Positions 1-9,681 of a stretch of DNA of 64,000 nucleotides are shown here, in pieces. This stretch comes from Nocardioides sp. Soil797 (GTDB taxonomy: Bacteria > Actinomycetota > Actinomycetes > Propionibacteriales > Nocardioidaceae), in assembly GCA_001429555.1 (NCBI GenBank), contig LMSR01000003.1:29972-93971 (forward strand), in the 5' to 3' direction. The stretch's first letter is position 1. Each line of letters starts with the position of its first letter. The notes beneath the pieces are model-generated. The model had not been told where the DNA came from and did no database searches. It worked only from the letters and a program-made list of their open reading frames with translations. A program made the translations under genes and the position numbers.

Positions 1-956
1 TGACCTGGGCCAGCGCCGAGGTCGACAACAGCACGCAGGCCAGCAAGATCGCCGACCACCCGCTGGTCATCGCCACCACCGCCGGCAGCAGCGCGGGCTG
101 TGCGGTGGCCCAGGCGACCAACTACAACCTCGGCCCGGTCAAGCCGCAGTTGACGCAGCTGGTGAACATTCTCGGCCCGATGTTCGACATCAAGACCGTC
201 GGCGGCTACCGCGAGAGCGCCACCGACCCCGACGGCCACCCGGCCGGGCTGGCGGCCGACTTCATGGTCCCGCTCACGCCCGCCGGCAAAGCCCAAGGGG
301 ACGCGCTCGTGGCGTACGCCCAGGCCCACGCTCGCGAGCTCGGGATCGACTACATCATCTGGTACCAACGCATCTGGTCGGTCGCGCGAGCCGACGAGGG
401 CTGGCGGCGGATGGAGGACCGGGGCTCGGCCACCGCCAACCACATGGACCACCCGCACATCAACGTGCTGCCCGACGCCAAGGTCACCCCGATCGGCCTC
501 GAGGGCGCCTCCTGCGACGAGGTGGTCTACCCGGTGCCGGCGAAGTACATCGGCACCGACAACCACAACTGGCACGAGACCGGCCCCTACTGGACCAACT
601 GGCACACCGGCACCGACTTCTCCGCGCCCTGCGGCACGACCGTCTACGCCGCCCACGCCGGCACCATCGAGATCGACACCAGCCAGGGCTGGGCAGGCCC
701 GCAGCTGGTCAAGGTCACCACCGGCGCCGGGTCCCTGACCACCTGGTACGCGCACATGCAGAGCGTCACCGTCAGCCGCGGCCAGACCGTCGCCGCCGGC
801 GAGCCGATCGGCCAGATCGGCAAGGAAGGCAACTCCTCCGGGTGCCACCTCCACTTCGAGGTCCACCTCAAGAACGGCTCCATCTACGGCCCCGACAACG
901 TCGACCCCTCGGCCTGGCTGGCGAAGAACGCCTCAAAGCCGACCCGCGCCGTCTGA
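1..956 (+). CDS. M23 metallopeptidase with N-terminal M15-like domain, 5' partial
   Basis: The reading frame is open from base 3, so the true start lies before the window; GTG at 105 is internal. The first half has a GLAADF then HMDHPHI pattern, as in secreted ARB-07466/M15-like domains. The second half is a lysostaphin-type M23 domain with zinc ligands in HTGTD and HLHFE. Enzymes of this kind cut peptidoglycan cross-bridges outside the membrane. Its place directly before a membrane protein and a coupling ATPase suggests it opens the wall for a conjugation channel. The domain call is strong; the conjugation role is inferred from position. Confidence 0.8.
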   Translation, partial: TWASAEVDNSTQASKIADHPLVIATTAGSSAGCAVAQATNYNLGPVKPQLTQLVNILGPMFDIKTVGGYRESATDPDGHPAGLAADFMVPLTPAGKAQGDALVAYAQAHARELGIDYIIWYQRIWSVARADEGWRRMEDRGSATANHMDHPHINVLPDAKVTPIGLEGASCDEVVYPVPAKYIGTDNHNWHETGPYWTNWHTGTDFSAPCGTTVYAAHAGTIEIDTSQGWAGPQLVKVTTGAGSLTTWYAHMQSVTVSRGQTVAAGEPIGQIGKEGNSSGCHLHFEVHLKNGSIYGPDNVDPSAWLAKNASKPTRAV

Positions 957-980
957 TCGCTGCCGGGCCCGCCCGGCACA

Positions 981-988
981 TAGGTGAC
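981..988 (+). repeat. TAGGTGAC copy before the transfer operon
   Basis: Lies 31 bases before the chosen start (1020) of the membrane-protein gene, too far to be its ribosome-binding site. This supports a control role rather than a translation role. Confidence 0.45.
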
Positions 989-1019
989 CAGCCAGAACTT
1001 TCGACCACGAGGTGAATCC

Positions 1020-1622
1020 ATGCAGAGAGAGCGCCGCCGCGACCCGTACCCCTGGACCTGGGAGATCCCCGTCGCCGTCGTCCTGGCGACGCTGTTCGTC
1101 ATCGTCATCGGCATCCAGCTCGGCCGATCGGTCGCGAACCTGCTCGCCGGCGCTGGGTGGACCTGGCCCGACGCCAACGCCGGCGCGTTCCCCTCGCCGA
1201 TCGGGACCGCCTTCTGGACCAGCCTCCCCGGCGTACTCGGCGGCCACGCAGACGCCGGGCTGCCCACACCCTCCCCCGGCGGGCTGGCTGGTCGTGGTCT
1301 GGTGTGGGCCAGCCTCGCGGTGACCGAGGCCGCGCTGCTGACCGCCACGATCTGGGTTGGCGTGTGGGCCTACCAGCGCTGGGGCCCGGGACGCATGCGC
1401 GGCATGGCCACCGCCGCCGAGGCCGAGAAGCTGCTGGGCGTCACCCGGCTGCGCAAGGTCGCCGGCATCGTCCGGCCGGACCTCTACGGCAAGCACGCCA
1501 CCGCCGCGGCGGCGCCCGTCCAGCGCGCCGCCGGCGACCTCACCGAACAAGCCGGGCCGCAGCTCGGCCACGGGCTCAGCCCGTGGCTCCTGGACGGCCG
1601 CCGGACGAAGGAGGAGCGATGA
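1020..1622 (+). CDS. Two-pass membrane protein of the transfer block
   Basis: A 200-residue protein with a basic N-terminus, a hydrophobic segment at about residues 15-35 and a second at about 100-120; the C-terminal 75 residues are soluble. I chose ATG 1020 because a GAGGTG ribosome site sits just before it. A GTG at 984 would add 12 residues and lacks such a site, although it lies inside a recurring TAGGTGAC motif. The stop overlaps the start of the coupling ATPase as ATGA, so the two are translated together. I recognise no family; a membrane partner of the coupling protein is likely. Confidence 0.7.
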   Translation: MQRERRRDPYPWTWEIPVAVVLATLFVIVIGIQLGRSVANLLAGAGWTWPDANAGAFPSPIGTAFWTSLPGVLGGHADAGLPTPSPGGLAGRGLVWASLAVTEAALLTATIWVGVWAYQRWGPGRMRGMATAAEAEKLLGVTRLRKVAGIVRPDLYGKHATAAAAPVQRAAGDLTEQAGPQLGHGLSPWLLDGRRTKEER

Positions 1623-3097
1623 AGCTGAGGTTCAACCCATGGGACGTCGGCTGGCGCATCGGCGACGCGCACGAGCCGCGCGGCGGGGAGCTGTGGGTGC
1701 CGTGGGACCGCACCGCCGGCGTGATCGGTCCGCAGGGCTCCGGCAAGACACTGGACCTGCTCACCCCGGCGCTGCTAAGTGCCCCGGGCGCTGCTCTGGT
1801 GACGCTGACGAAGGTCGAGGACCTGCTACTCAGCCTCACCGAACGTTCCCGCGATGACCGGCCGTGCGTGGTGCTCGACCCGTTCGGGCTGGCCGAGGGC
1901 GTCGTCGACGAGCTGATCTGGGACCCGATCGCCGGCTGCGTCGATCCGAAGGTCGCCGAGCGGCGAGCCAAGGCATTCACGGCCGGAACGGTCAAGGGTG
2001 CGATCACCGGGGGCACCGGTGACGATGCTGCACGGTTCTACGCCGCGGAGTCCGCGAAGGTGCTGCAGGGCTACTTCCACGCCGCGGCGCTGACCGGCAA
2101 GACCCTCGAGGACGTCCTGCAGTGGGTCGCGAATCCCACCGCGGCCACCCAGCCGATGGAGATCCTGCGCCGGCACCCGCACGCCGAGCCGTTCTGGCAC
2201 GGCCTGCTGCACGGTGCGCTCAACGGCGACGACCGCACCGCCGGCAACACCGTCACCACGGTGCAGCAGGCGGTGTCGCTGTTCTTCCAGGCCGACATCC
2301 GGCGCCGCTGCGTGCCCAGCCCGGGGCACCCGGCCACCGATCTGGCCGACGTGATCCGTCGACGCGGCACCATCTACCTGCTGGGCCGCGAAGATCCCTA
2401 CGCCTCGGCCAGCCCGCTGATGACCGCGGTGGCCGAGCACGTCCTGGACACCGGGCTGCTGCTGGCCAACAGCTCCCCGTGGGGTGGCCGGCTGTGTCCG
2501 CCGCTGGTCTCGGTGCTCGACGAGCTGCCGTCGACCGCCCCGCTGCCGACCCTGCGGACCCGGATGGCCAACGAGCGGGCCCTGGGGCTGTCGTTCATCT
2601 GGGCTGCCCAGACCCGGCCCCAGCTGACGAGCATCTTCGGCGAGCACGAGGCTCGGGCGCTGCTCGGCCTCACCAACACCCTGGTGATGTTCGGCGGGTC
2701 CAAGGACGTCGCGTTCAACCAGGAGATCTCCGACCTGCTCGGAACGGTGCGCATCGGCCGAGTCACCCACTCGACCGGTGGGTTCAACGGCGGTAGCCGC
2801 AACTTCTCGGGCGACGACATCCCGATCATGCGGCCCGAAGAGGTCCGCCAGCTCCCCGAGCGGCGCGCTCTGGTGATCGCCGAGAACGGCAAGCCGATCA
2901 TCGCGGCTCTCCACCGCTGCGTGGAAGGCAATGCCGGCGAGAAGCTTCTGGCCGACCAGCGGGCCCTGCGGGCGCGGTTGACCAACGACCGCCGCATGGT
3001 CATCACCCCGGAGGCCCGGGCCACCGCTGCTCTCGTCGAGGCGCGCCGCCTCGGCTTCGTCGACGACGAGACCGAATCGACAAGGAGTGAGCTGTGA
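1619..3097 (+). CDS. VirD4/TraG-type conjugative coupling ATPase
   Basis: 492 residues. Walker A GPQGSGKT lies at residues 37-44, Walker B VSVLDE at 297-302, followed by an IWAAQTRPQL stretch typical of the TraM-recognition/TraG C-terminal domain. Coupling proteins bind the relaxase-DNA complex and feed it into the type IV secretion channel using ATP. It has no membrane segments of its own; the preceding two-pass protein may provide the anchor. The start overlaps the previous stop (ATGA) and the stop overlaps the next GTG, so this is a tight operon. Confident as a coupling ATPase. Confidence 0.88.
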   Translation: MKLRFNPWDVGWRIGDAHEPRGGELWVPWDRTAGVIGPQGSGKTLDLLTPALLSAPGAALVTLTKVEDLLLSLTERSRDDRPCVVLDPFGLAEGVVDELIWDPIAGCVDPKVAERRAKAFTAGTVKGAITGGTGDDAARFYAAESAKVLQGYFHAAALTGKTLEDVLQWVANPTAATQPMEILRRHPHAEPFWHGLLHGALNGDDRTAGNTVTTVQQAVSLFFQADIRRRCVPSPGHPATDLADVIRRRGTIYLLGREDPYASASPLMTAVAEHVLDTGLLLANSSPWGGRLCPPLVSVLDELPSTAPLPTLRTRMANERALGLSFIWAAQTRPQLTSIFGEHEARALLGLTNTLVMFGGSKDVAFNQEISDLLGTVRIGRVTHSTGGFNGGSRNFSGDDIPIMRPEEVRQLPERRALVIAENGKPIIAALHRCVEGNAGEKLLADQRALRARLTNDRRMVITPEARATAALVEARRLGFVDDETESTRSEL

Positions 3098-3792
3098 CGA
3101 CCGAACAGGCTCGACGGGCCGCACCCAACCCGATGGTCTACGCGTTCCCCGTGCCCGGGGAACAGGTTCGGCTGGCCTACCGCGAGCTCCACATCGCCAT
3201 CAACGGCACCGAGGAGCAGAAGAAGGCGCTGGGCAACCACGCCTTGCTGCCGCGGCCCTGGGAGCCGGCCACGTGCCTGGACCCCGAGCTGCGCCACGGG
3301 CTGTGGGAGTGGCTCGAGGACGTCGTGATCTGGCTCAACCGCGAGTACACCTGGGACGTCTCCGGGCTCATCCCCAGCTGCTGGCCCCTGCACCCGCACC
3401 TGGTCCACGAGATCGCGGTCCTGGCGGACCAGCGCCGCCGCGCCGGACTCGCGATGACCAGCGACGCCCTCGAGGAGTGGCACCGCTACTGCCTGCCGGC
3501 GTTCGCCGACCGCATGCGGAACAGGCTGAGGGCCCACTGCGACGACGAGCACAAGAGCTGGCCGGCCAAGCCGCGGCACAACGAGCACCTCGGCGAGGCC
3601 AGCACCCAGCGGCGTGAGAACGCCTTCGCCCACGACGTCGACGCGCTGCCCGTCAACCGGCGGGCCTACGAGCAGTCGCCGCCGGCCGCTCGACCGCGCC
3701 TGGTCGAGGTCGACCTGGACACCGGCGAGATCAAGGAAGACCCGCTCGGTGCGCAGCCGCGCACCCGAACTGAGAAGGGACCGCGCGAATGA
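3094..3792 (+). CDS. DUF4913-like protein
   Basis: 232 residues starting at a GTG that overlaps the coupling ATPase stop. The central part (about residues 70-150) has the tryptophan-rich pattern WLEDVVIWLN, then CWPLHPHLVHE and EWHRY, which I match to DUF4913, a family common next to actinobacterial conjugation genes. No catalytic motif is visible. The C-terminal 60 residues are low-complexity and acidic or arginine-rich. Its function is unknown; the tight operon position argues for a role in DNA transfer. Confidence 0.72.
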   Translation: MTTEQARRAAPNPMVYAFPVPGEQVRLAYRELHIAINGTEEQKKALGNHALLPRPWEPATCLDPELRHGLWEWLEDVVIWLNREYTWDVSGLIPSCWPLHPHLVHEIAVLADQRRRAGLAMTSDALEEWHRYCLPAFADRMRNRLRAHCDDEHKSWPAKPRHNEHLGEASTQRRENAFAHDVDALPVNRRAYEQSPPAARPRLVEVDLDTGEIKEDPLGAQPRTRTEKGPRE

Positions 3793-4157
3793 GCGAGGCG
3801 ACGATGCAGATGAAGGAGCGGTCGGAGGCCATCGGTCGCGCACAGCGCGCTCTCAAGGCCCTCGGCGAGCACCCGCGCTCGAGCAAGAAGGAGCTCGGGC
3901 ACGCGCGCGAGCACCTCAACGCCTGCTACTCCCACGGCTCCGGCGAGTACGTGTGGAACGCCGTGGCGCAGGTCGAGGCGATGGCCGGGCGGCGCTACGG
4001 CGTCCCCAGCAGCGAGGAGCACCGCCAGCTGGTCGACGCGGCCGGCGACCTCGAGGAGCCTGCGACAGCAACGCGGGGTCGCGCGGCCGAGGACCGTGCC
4101 GTCGCGCCGGCGACGGCGGCGCCCGATCTGGGACTCGCTCCCACCGCGTCGAGATGA
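3789..4157 (+). CDS. Small unknown protein, transfer operon
   Basis: 122 residues, starting ATGA-overlapped with the DUF4913 gene, so co-translated. The first 90 residues are rich in Lys, Glu and Ala and should be helical; the last 30 are disordered Ala/Thr-rich sequence. No family is recognised. A gap of 147 bases without a gene follows before the M48-like gene. Confidence 0.6.
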   Translation: MSEATMQMKERSEAIGRAQRALKALGEHPRSSKKELGHAREHLNACYSHGSGEYVWNAVAQVEAMAGRRYGVPSSEEHRQLVDAAGDLEEPATATRGRAAEDRAVAPATAAPDLGLAPTASR

Positions 4158-4304
4158 CGCCGAAGGCTGCGTTCGGTGCGCCGATCGGGCTCAGAACGTC
4201 GCTGAGAGGCCGGAAACCGGGTCTGATGGGCACGGCGGCGCGGCCGCGTTGTGTCAGAGCGATTCTGAGCGATCCCGACGCCTCGCCGGGCAAGGCTTAG
4301 CGCC

Positions 4305-5123
4305 ATGTCCGACCCGGTGCCCTACGTGCTCCTCATCGTCGTGGCGATCGCCTACCTGGCCGGCGCGGTCCTGGTGGTCGCGGCGCTGGCCAAGGTCACG
4401 GTCGCCTGGTCTCAGGGATGGCGCACCCGCGGTGTCGCCGAGCCGGTCGACCAGGCGCTGCAACAGCGAGCCGCCGCGGCGATAACGGTGGTCGCTGAGC
4501 GCGCGAAGGTGGCTGCGCCTGCCACCGACGTCGTCACCATCCTCGGTGCTCCCACCGGTGTCGCCGACCGCGCCGTGGGTGACGGCGGGCTGGCCGTGAC
4601 CCGCTTCCGCGCAGGACACCCGGCCACCGTTGTGTTCGCCCAGGTCGCGCTCACCGGGCTCAGCTGCGCCGCCGTGCAGAGCCTGGCCGCGCACGCCCAC
4701 GTCATCCGCCGCGATCGGACCCCGCCTGCGGCGCGCTACGCGTGGGTGCTCGGCTACCTGGTGCTCGTGCTCGCCGGCGCCAGCCTCACCGTCACCGCGG
4801 TCGTGGCCGCGCCACACCTGGCCGGTCCGGCGACGGTGGCCACGATGAGCGCCGCCGTGGCGTTCCTCGGCCTGCGCGTCACCTTCGCCCGGCGGGAGGA
4901 GATCGCCGCCGACCTGTTCGCCATCGACCTGACGCGCGACCTGGACGCCGCAGCCGAACTGATGCGGTTCTACGAGGACAACGTCGTCCGCCAACTGCCC
5001 GATGGTGCGCTCGGCCGAGCGTGGGCGCACCTCGAGCGGCGCTGGTTCGCTAGCCACCCCGAGCCGCAGGCGCGGCTCGCCGCCATGCACCGCCACTTGG
5101 CCAGCGGGGTAACCGAGAGGTAG
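4305..5123 (+). CDS. M48-like membrane protein with degenerate zinc site
   Basis: 272 residues. One N-terminal membrane segment (about 5-30) and two more at about 147-190 follow the layout of BlaR1/HtpX-type M48 peptidases. The place of the HExxH motif reads LAAHAHV (residues 128-133), so the first His and the catalytic Glu are missing. The downstream REEIAAD (residues 197-203) and a SHPEPQAR block typical of M48 are kept. It is probably a non-catalytic relative, working in binding or assembly. It is the last gene of the left + strand block and meets the xre gene tail to tail. Confidence 0.65.
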   Translation: MSDPVPYVLLIVVAIAYLAGAVLVVAALAKVTVAWSQGWRTRGVAEPVDQALQQRAAAAITVVAERAKVAAPATDVVTILGAPTGVADRAVGDGGLAVTRFRAGHPATVVFAQVALTGLSCAAVQSLAAHAHVIRRDRTPPAARYAWVLGYLVLVLAGASLTVTAVVAAPHLAGPATVATMSAAVAFLGLRVTFARREEIAADLFAIDLTRDLDAAAELMRFYEDNVVRQLPDGALGRAWAHLERRWFASHPEPQARLAAMHRHLASGVTER

Positions 5124-5153
5124 GCGACCACAGGCTCGGCGTCCTGTACGGCG

Positions 5154-5369
5154 TCAGCCTCGGTCGGTCAGCTCGAGGGTCAGCCCGAGCGCTTGGGCGA
5201 TCTTGACGATGGTGGCGGTGGTGACGTCGCTGTCAGCTTCGACCCGGGCGATCGTGGGACGCGACAGGCCGGCCGCCTGGCCTAGTTCTTCCTGCGACCA
5301 TCCACGCTTCTTGCGGGCCTCGCGGATGACTGCGCCGAACAGCGGGCGGACGGGATGATCGGCATTCAT
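5154..5369 (-). CDS. XRE-family regulator, last gene of the restriction operon
   Basis: A 71-residue single-domain helix-turn-helix protein; residues 20-45 (SQEELGQAAGLSRPTIARVE) are a textbook XRE recognition unit. Its start overlaps the hsdR stop by four bases, so it is made with the restriction subunit. Size and fold resemble controller proteins of restriction-modification systems, which are better known from type II systems. It could control the hsd promoter through the direct repeats before hsdM (inference). Confidence 0.82.
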   Translation of the reverse strand: MNADHPVRPLFGAVIREARKKRGWSQEELGQAAGLSRPTIARVEADSDVTTATIVKIAQALGLTLELTDRG

Positions 5370-8300
5370 GACTGCCCCGCCTCCGGCTCGCCCCCAGCAG
5401 GGTCACCGTGGTGGCGGGAGTGCAGTGCGTCCGCGGCGATGTTCGCGATCTCGGCGATGAACGCTGGGTCGGTCATGTAGGACTGGATCTCCTGGGACTC
5501 TTGGCAGGTCTTCAGCACGGCAAGGCCGACGGCGCTGCTGAACCCTTCGGACGCCTTGAGCTGGGCGACGGTGTTGTTCTTCGCCATGGCCACTGCTTCC
5601 TCGTTGGCGTCCAGGAAGCCCCAGAAGGTCGTGATGAAGCCCGAGACGCTGTCCGGGCTCACGTCCACGCCCTTGGCCCGGAACATCTCGTTGACCTTGT
5701 CGATGGCCTCGTCAAGCGGGCCGCGTACCGGGGTGCCCGCGCCGCGGCGCTCCCCCTCGAACTCGGGCAGCTTGATCGCATCGGTGCTGCCCTGGGTCAG
5801 CGAGTGGTCCTCGTTGATCGCCGACGGGACTAGCTTCACACCCGAGAGTTGGACACCCTCGAGGTAGCTGTCGTCGCCCTCGTTGCCGTCGACATGCAGG
5901 TTGCGCGCCAGCAGCGTCGCCAGGATCGCGCGACGGTGCAGGTCGGGGTCTTGGTAGTCGACGATCTGGCTCAGGAACTGCCAGGCGTTGCGGTAGGCCA
6001 GCACGTCGGCGCGGAACTGTTCCAGCGCCTCCCGGAGCACCTTGTCCTTGGTCAGCCGAGCCTCGCGCCACTGCGTGATCCAGTTGTTCTTTACCGGCGC
6101 GAGCGCCTTGGCGATCGCCTCCCCACCGGCGTCAGCGAGAAACGCATCCGCCACGGCGTCAAGTTCGTCGCGGCCGTAGAGCCCGGCGGTGTCCATCCGC
6201 TCGCCGAGCGTGTACAGCGCGTTCGGGTCCACGTCGCCCTCGACGTGGGCGTCGGAGTAGTAGAGCTGGAAGTCCTTCTGAACACTGGCCGGGGTGTTGC
6301 GGAAGTCGACCACCATCGGCGCGGTCTTGCCTGGGTAGATCCGGTTGAGCCGCGACAAGGTCTGCACCGTGGCGACGCCGGTGAGCTTCTTGTCCACGTA
6401 CATGGCCATCAGCCGCGGCTCGTCGAAGCCGGTCTGGAACTTGTTGGCGACGATGAGGACCTTGTAGATCCCTTCCTCACGGAAGGCCCTGGCCACGTCG
6501 CTGTGGCCGTTGACGGAGATCTCGGTGACGTCCTCGCCGGCTTCGTCGCGCAAGGTGCCGGAGAACGCCACCAGAGTGCTCATGTCGTCGTAGGCCTGGG
6601 CCGCGATGTACTCGTCCATCTTGCGCGACCAGTTCAGAGCCTCCATGCGCGAGCTGGTCACGACCATCGCCCTGGCCTCGCCGCCGAGCATGCCCATGAC
6701 GTTGCGGCGGAAGTGCTCGATGACGACCCGGACCTTCTGGGCGATCGCCGTCGGGTGCAGCACTGCGTACCGGACGATGTTCGACACTGCCTCGCCGGTG
6801 TTGACCTGGATCTCGGTCTCGTCGTCGCTCTCCAGGGTGTGTTTGACCCGCAGGAACATGTCGTACGTCGAGTAGTTGGTCAGCACGTCAAGGATGAAGC
6901 CCTCCTCGATCGCCTGGGCCATCGTGTAGGTGTCGAACGCCTCCCAGCGCCCGTCACGCTCGGTGCCGAACAGCCGCAGCGTCTTCGCCTTCGGAGTGGC
7001 CGTGAGCGCCACGAAGGTGATGTTGCTCGAGGCTGCGATCGCGGAGTCCTTGGCCGCCAGCAGGTCGTCGGCGCTGATGTCCTCGTCCTCCTCGAGCTCG
7101 ACGTCCGCCAGCAGCTCCTTCAGCTGGCGCGCCGCGGAGCCCGACTGCGAGGAGTGCGCCTCGTCGGCGACCACGGCCCAGTGCCGCCCGCGCAACTCCT
7201 CGGTGTCCTCGATCAGCTTCATGACCTCGGGGAAGGTCTGCAGCGTGCAGGTGACGATGTGGTCGCCCTCCAGTAGCGCCTTCTTCAGCTGAGGCGACTT
7301 CGCCTGTGACTTCTTCTCGCCCACCGTGACCACGAGCCCCTTGGAGGACTGCACCAGGTTCATGTCGTGGCGGATGTTCTCGTCGAGCGCTGTGCGGTCT
7401 GTGACCACGATGACCGAGTCGAACGTCGACTTCGAGTCCGCGCCCATGTGCCGGATGAGGCGGTGACTGAGCCAGGCGATCGTCTTGGTCTTGCCGGAAC
7501 CGGCCGAGTGCCAGACCAGATAGCGCTTGCCGGTGCCGCTGGTCTCGATGTCCGCGACGATGCGCTCCACCGCGCGCAACTGGTGGAAGCGCGGGAACAC
7601 CAGCCGCCCGTCGTCCTTCTTGCCCGACTTGCTCGGCTCGAAGAGCGCGAAGTCCTTGAGGATGCGCATGAACATCGGGCGGGCGAGGATGTCGCGCCAC
7701 AGGTAGTTGGTCGACGAACCGGTCGCCGAGGGCGGGTTCCCCTCGTGGCCGTCGTTGCCCTGGTTGAAAGGCAGGAAGACCGTGTCGCCGCCTTCCAGCT
7801 TGGTCGTCATGTAGACCAGATCGTTGGAGACCGCGAAGTGGACCAGCGCGCGGCCGGGAGCCAGCAGCGGTCGGTTCCTGCCGGGCTTGCGGTCCTCCCG
7901 GTACTGGCGGATCGCGTGCTGGACGGTCTGGGTGTTGTCGGTCTTCAGCTCCATCGTCACCACGGGGATGCCGTTGGCGGTGAGAACGACGTCGATCTCC
8001 TCGCCGGTCGTGGTGTCGAACCGCACCTGGCGCAGGATCCGCAGGCGCACGGCGTCTGCAGCCTCGACGACCTCAGTGAGGTTGGGGTTGGCCGGCGGGA
8101 ACTCCATCATCGGACCGAACTTGGCAGCAGGCCTACCCACCTGAGCGTAGGTGAAGCCCTTGCGCAGTACGCCGAGCAGGCCGCCGACCGGGTGCCCGGT
8201 GGTGGCGTCCATCTTGGTGGCCTTCGCCAGCTCCTTGGTGATGTGCAGGAGCAGCTTCTTCTCGGCGTCGGCCTTCTGGCTGTTGACCAGGTCCGCCGGC

Positions 8301-8485
8301 ACGGCCTTCTCGTACTCGTCGGGGTACTGGGTGCTCAGCCAATGCAGGACATCACCGGGGACCATGGCGAGACCCACGTCCCAGCCGGTCGGCTTGCCCT
8401 TGTTCTCGTAGAGCCAGCCCCGATCGTCGAGCTCCTCGCAGAGGTTCTCCTCGAACTCGAGCTCCAACAGCTGCGCGTAGCTCAT
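5366..8485 (-). CDS. hsdR: Type I restriction enzyme R subunit
   Basis: 1039 residues, a usual length for HsdR. The nuclease domain shows D165 and ELK at 179-181. The SF2 motor has Walker A HSAGSGKT at 326-333 and DEAH at 441-444, followed by the second RecA fold and a helical C-terminus. It pumps unmodified DNA and cuts it as part of the R2M2S complex. ATG at 8485 overlaps the hsdS stop by four bases; its own stop overlaps the xre start. It looks intact. Confidence 0.95.
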   Translation of the reverse strand: MSYAQLLELEFEENLCEELDDRGWLYENKGKPTGWDVGLAMVPGDVLHWLSTQYPDEYEKAVPADLVNSQKADAEKKLLLHITKELAKATKMDATTGHPVGGLLGVLRKGFTYAQVGRPAAKFGPMMEFPPANPNLTEVVEAADAVRLRILRQVRFDTTTGEEIDVVLTANGIPVVTMELKTDNTQTVQHAIRQYREDRKPGRNRPLLAPGRALVHFAVSNDLVYMTTKLEGGDTVFLPFNQGNDGHEGNPPSATGSSTNYLWRDILARPMFMRILKDFALFEPSKSGKKDDGRLVFPRFHQLRAVERIVADIETSGTGKRYLVWHSAGSGKTKTIAWLSHRLIRHMGADSKSTFDSVIVVTDRTALDENIRHDMNLVQSSKGLVVTVGEKKSQAKSPQLKKALLEGDHIVTCTLQTFPEVMKLIEDTEELRGRHWAVVADEAHSSQSGSAARQLKELLADVELEEDEDISADDLLAAKDSAIAASSNITFVALTATPKAKTLRLFGTERDGRWEAFDTYTMAQAIEEGFILDVLTNYSTYDMFLRVKHTLESDDETEIQVNTGEAVSNIVRYAVLHPTAIAQKVRVVIEHFRRNVMGMLGGEARAMVVTSSRMEALNWSRKMDEYIAAQAYDDMSTLVAFSGTLRDEAGEDVTEISVNGHSDVARAFREEGIYKVLIVANKFQTGFDEPRLMAMYVDKKLTGVATVQTLSRLNRIYPGKTAPMVVDFRNTPASVQKDFQLYYSDAHVEGDVDPNALYTLGERMDTAGLYGRDELDAVADAFLADAGGEAIAKALAPVKNNWITQWREARLTKDKVLREALEQFRADVLAYRNAWQFLSQIVDYQDPDLHRRAILATLLARNLHVDGNEGDDSYLEGVQLSGVKLVPSAINEDHSLTQGSTDAIKLPEFEGERRGAGTPVRGPLDEAIDKVNEMFRAKGVDVSPDSVSGFITTFWGFLDANEEAVAMAKNNTVAQLKASEGFSSAVGLAVLKTCQESQEIQSYMTDPAFIAEIANIAADALHSRHHGDPAGGEPEAGQS

Positions 8486-9681
8486 GCGGCTACTCCTTGT
8501 ACGGCCAGAATGTTCGTGATCAGCGCTCCCCGCCGTTCGACAAGCAGCTTGCGAAGGGCCGAGACCTTCTCCTGCATGCGGTCGATGTTGGCCGCCACCT
8601 CGTCAAGGTGGTCTCCGATCCGCCGCTGCTCTTCGATGGGCGGCATCGGTACGGGCGTCATGTCGAGCGCCGTCTTCGTGACGCGCTGCGCGTTCGGGCG
8701 GACACCGGTACCGATCGTGCCGAAGTAGTCGATGTAGCGAGGGCTTCGGAACAGGTGGTGGACGTAGCGGGGGTAGAACCTCGGGGAGATGGCGAATGCC
8801 TTGTAGTCGGGGCTGATGTAGCCAGTCATGGAGGCGACCCCCAGCCCACCGTGGTTGAGCCACATCATGTTTGCGGCGAGTTGGTTTGGCCGAACCACTC
8901 GGTAGTGCGAGACGTCCGACGACGCCTGCTGTCCATCGATACGAGTGTTCACCTCGACGCCGCGGTACTCAGAGATCGAGAGCAGCGGACCAGGAGGATC
9001 GTCGCCGTTCCGCTCCGTGCTCTCGAAGAAGTCGTAGCCGAACTTCGTGCGACCCCAATGCTCGGGGATCCCATCCAGCGGAGAGTGTGCGTCCTCAACG
9101 TGCCCGGAATGGTCGTCGCTGAGCCCGAAGACCGCTGCGGTGTCTGTGGTCCGCTGCCGGAGAGCGTCGGCGAGCTCCTCGAGGGTCGCGATCATGCTGT
9201 CGACCTTCTCGAGGCTGTCCGCGATCTCGCGCTGGGTGTCGATGTCAGGCAGGAAGACCCGCATGGTGTCGAGCATCTCGGGCTGAAGATCCCACTGATT
9301 CGGACGAATGCCTTTCGAGATGCTGGCGTAGAACCCGACGTGGTGCATCGACCGCAACGTGTAGTGGAGGAAGCGCGGGTCGTCGTCGGTCTGCGGTTTG
9401 TAGACGAAGTACGCCGGGGAGACGATCCCTCGGAGCGAGGAGACGCCCAGCGAGCCCTGCCACGTCTTCATCTTGTTCAGCACCAGATCGCCGGGTTCGA
9501 CGAGCTGGTAGGCGGCCAAGTCTTCGCCCGCGCGGTTCCAGTTGTCGTTTCGGTCCGCCTTCCGGATGACGCCGTAGTCGCGGTAGACCGACAACAGCTC
9601 CTCGGCTGGAAAGCCGACCTTCTTGTCCCGCCGGTACAGCGACCAGAACGGAACCGACTGCCAGCCCACGGCTGACCTCAT
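8482..9681 (-). CDS. hsdS: Type I restriction-modification specificity subunit
   Basis: 399 residues with the two-fold layout of HsdS: two variable target-recognition halves (about 1-150 and 200-350), each followed by a conserved helix (around residues 155-185 and 360-385) that reads DIDTQREIADSLEKVDSM in the first copy and EEQRRIGDHLDEV in the second. HsdS picks the split recognition sequence for both methylation and cutting. It overlaps hsdM and hsdR by four bases each. The target sequence cannot be read from the protein. Confidence 0.93.
   Translation of the reverse strand: MRSAVGWQSVPFWSLYRRDKKVGFPAEELLSVYRDYGVIRKADRNDNWNRAGEDLAAYQLVEPGDLVLNKMKTWQGSLGVSSLRGIVSPAYFVYKPQTDDDPRFLHYTLRSMHHVGFYASISKGIRPNQWDLQPEMLDTMRVFLPDIDTQREIADSLEKVDSMIATLEELADALRQRTTDTAAVFGLSDDHSGHVEDAHSPLDGIPEHWGRTKFGYDFFESTERNGDDPPGPLLSISEYRGVEVNTRIDGQQASSDVSHYRVVRPNQLAANMMWLNHGGLGVASMTGYISPDYKAFAISPRFYPRYVHHLFRSPRYIDYFGTIGTGVRPNAQRVTKTALDMTPVPMPPIEEQRRIGDHLDEVAANIDRMQEKVSALRKLLVERRGALITNILAVQGVAA

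Noticed and set aside
981..988. TAGGTGAC as a -10 promoter element
   Set aside because: The actinobacterial -10 ends in T (TAnnnT); TAGGTG does not fit, and several copies are too close to or too far from starts.
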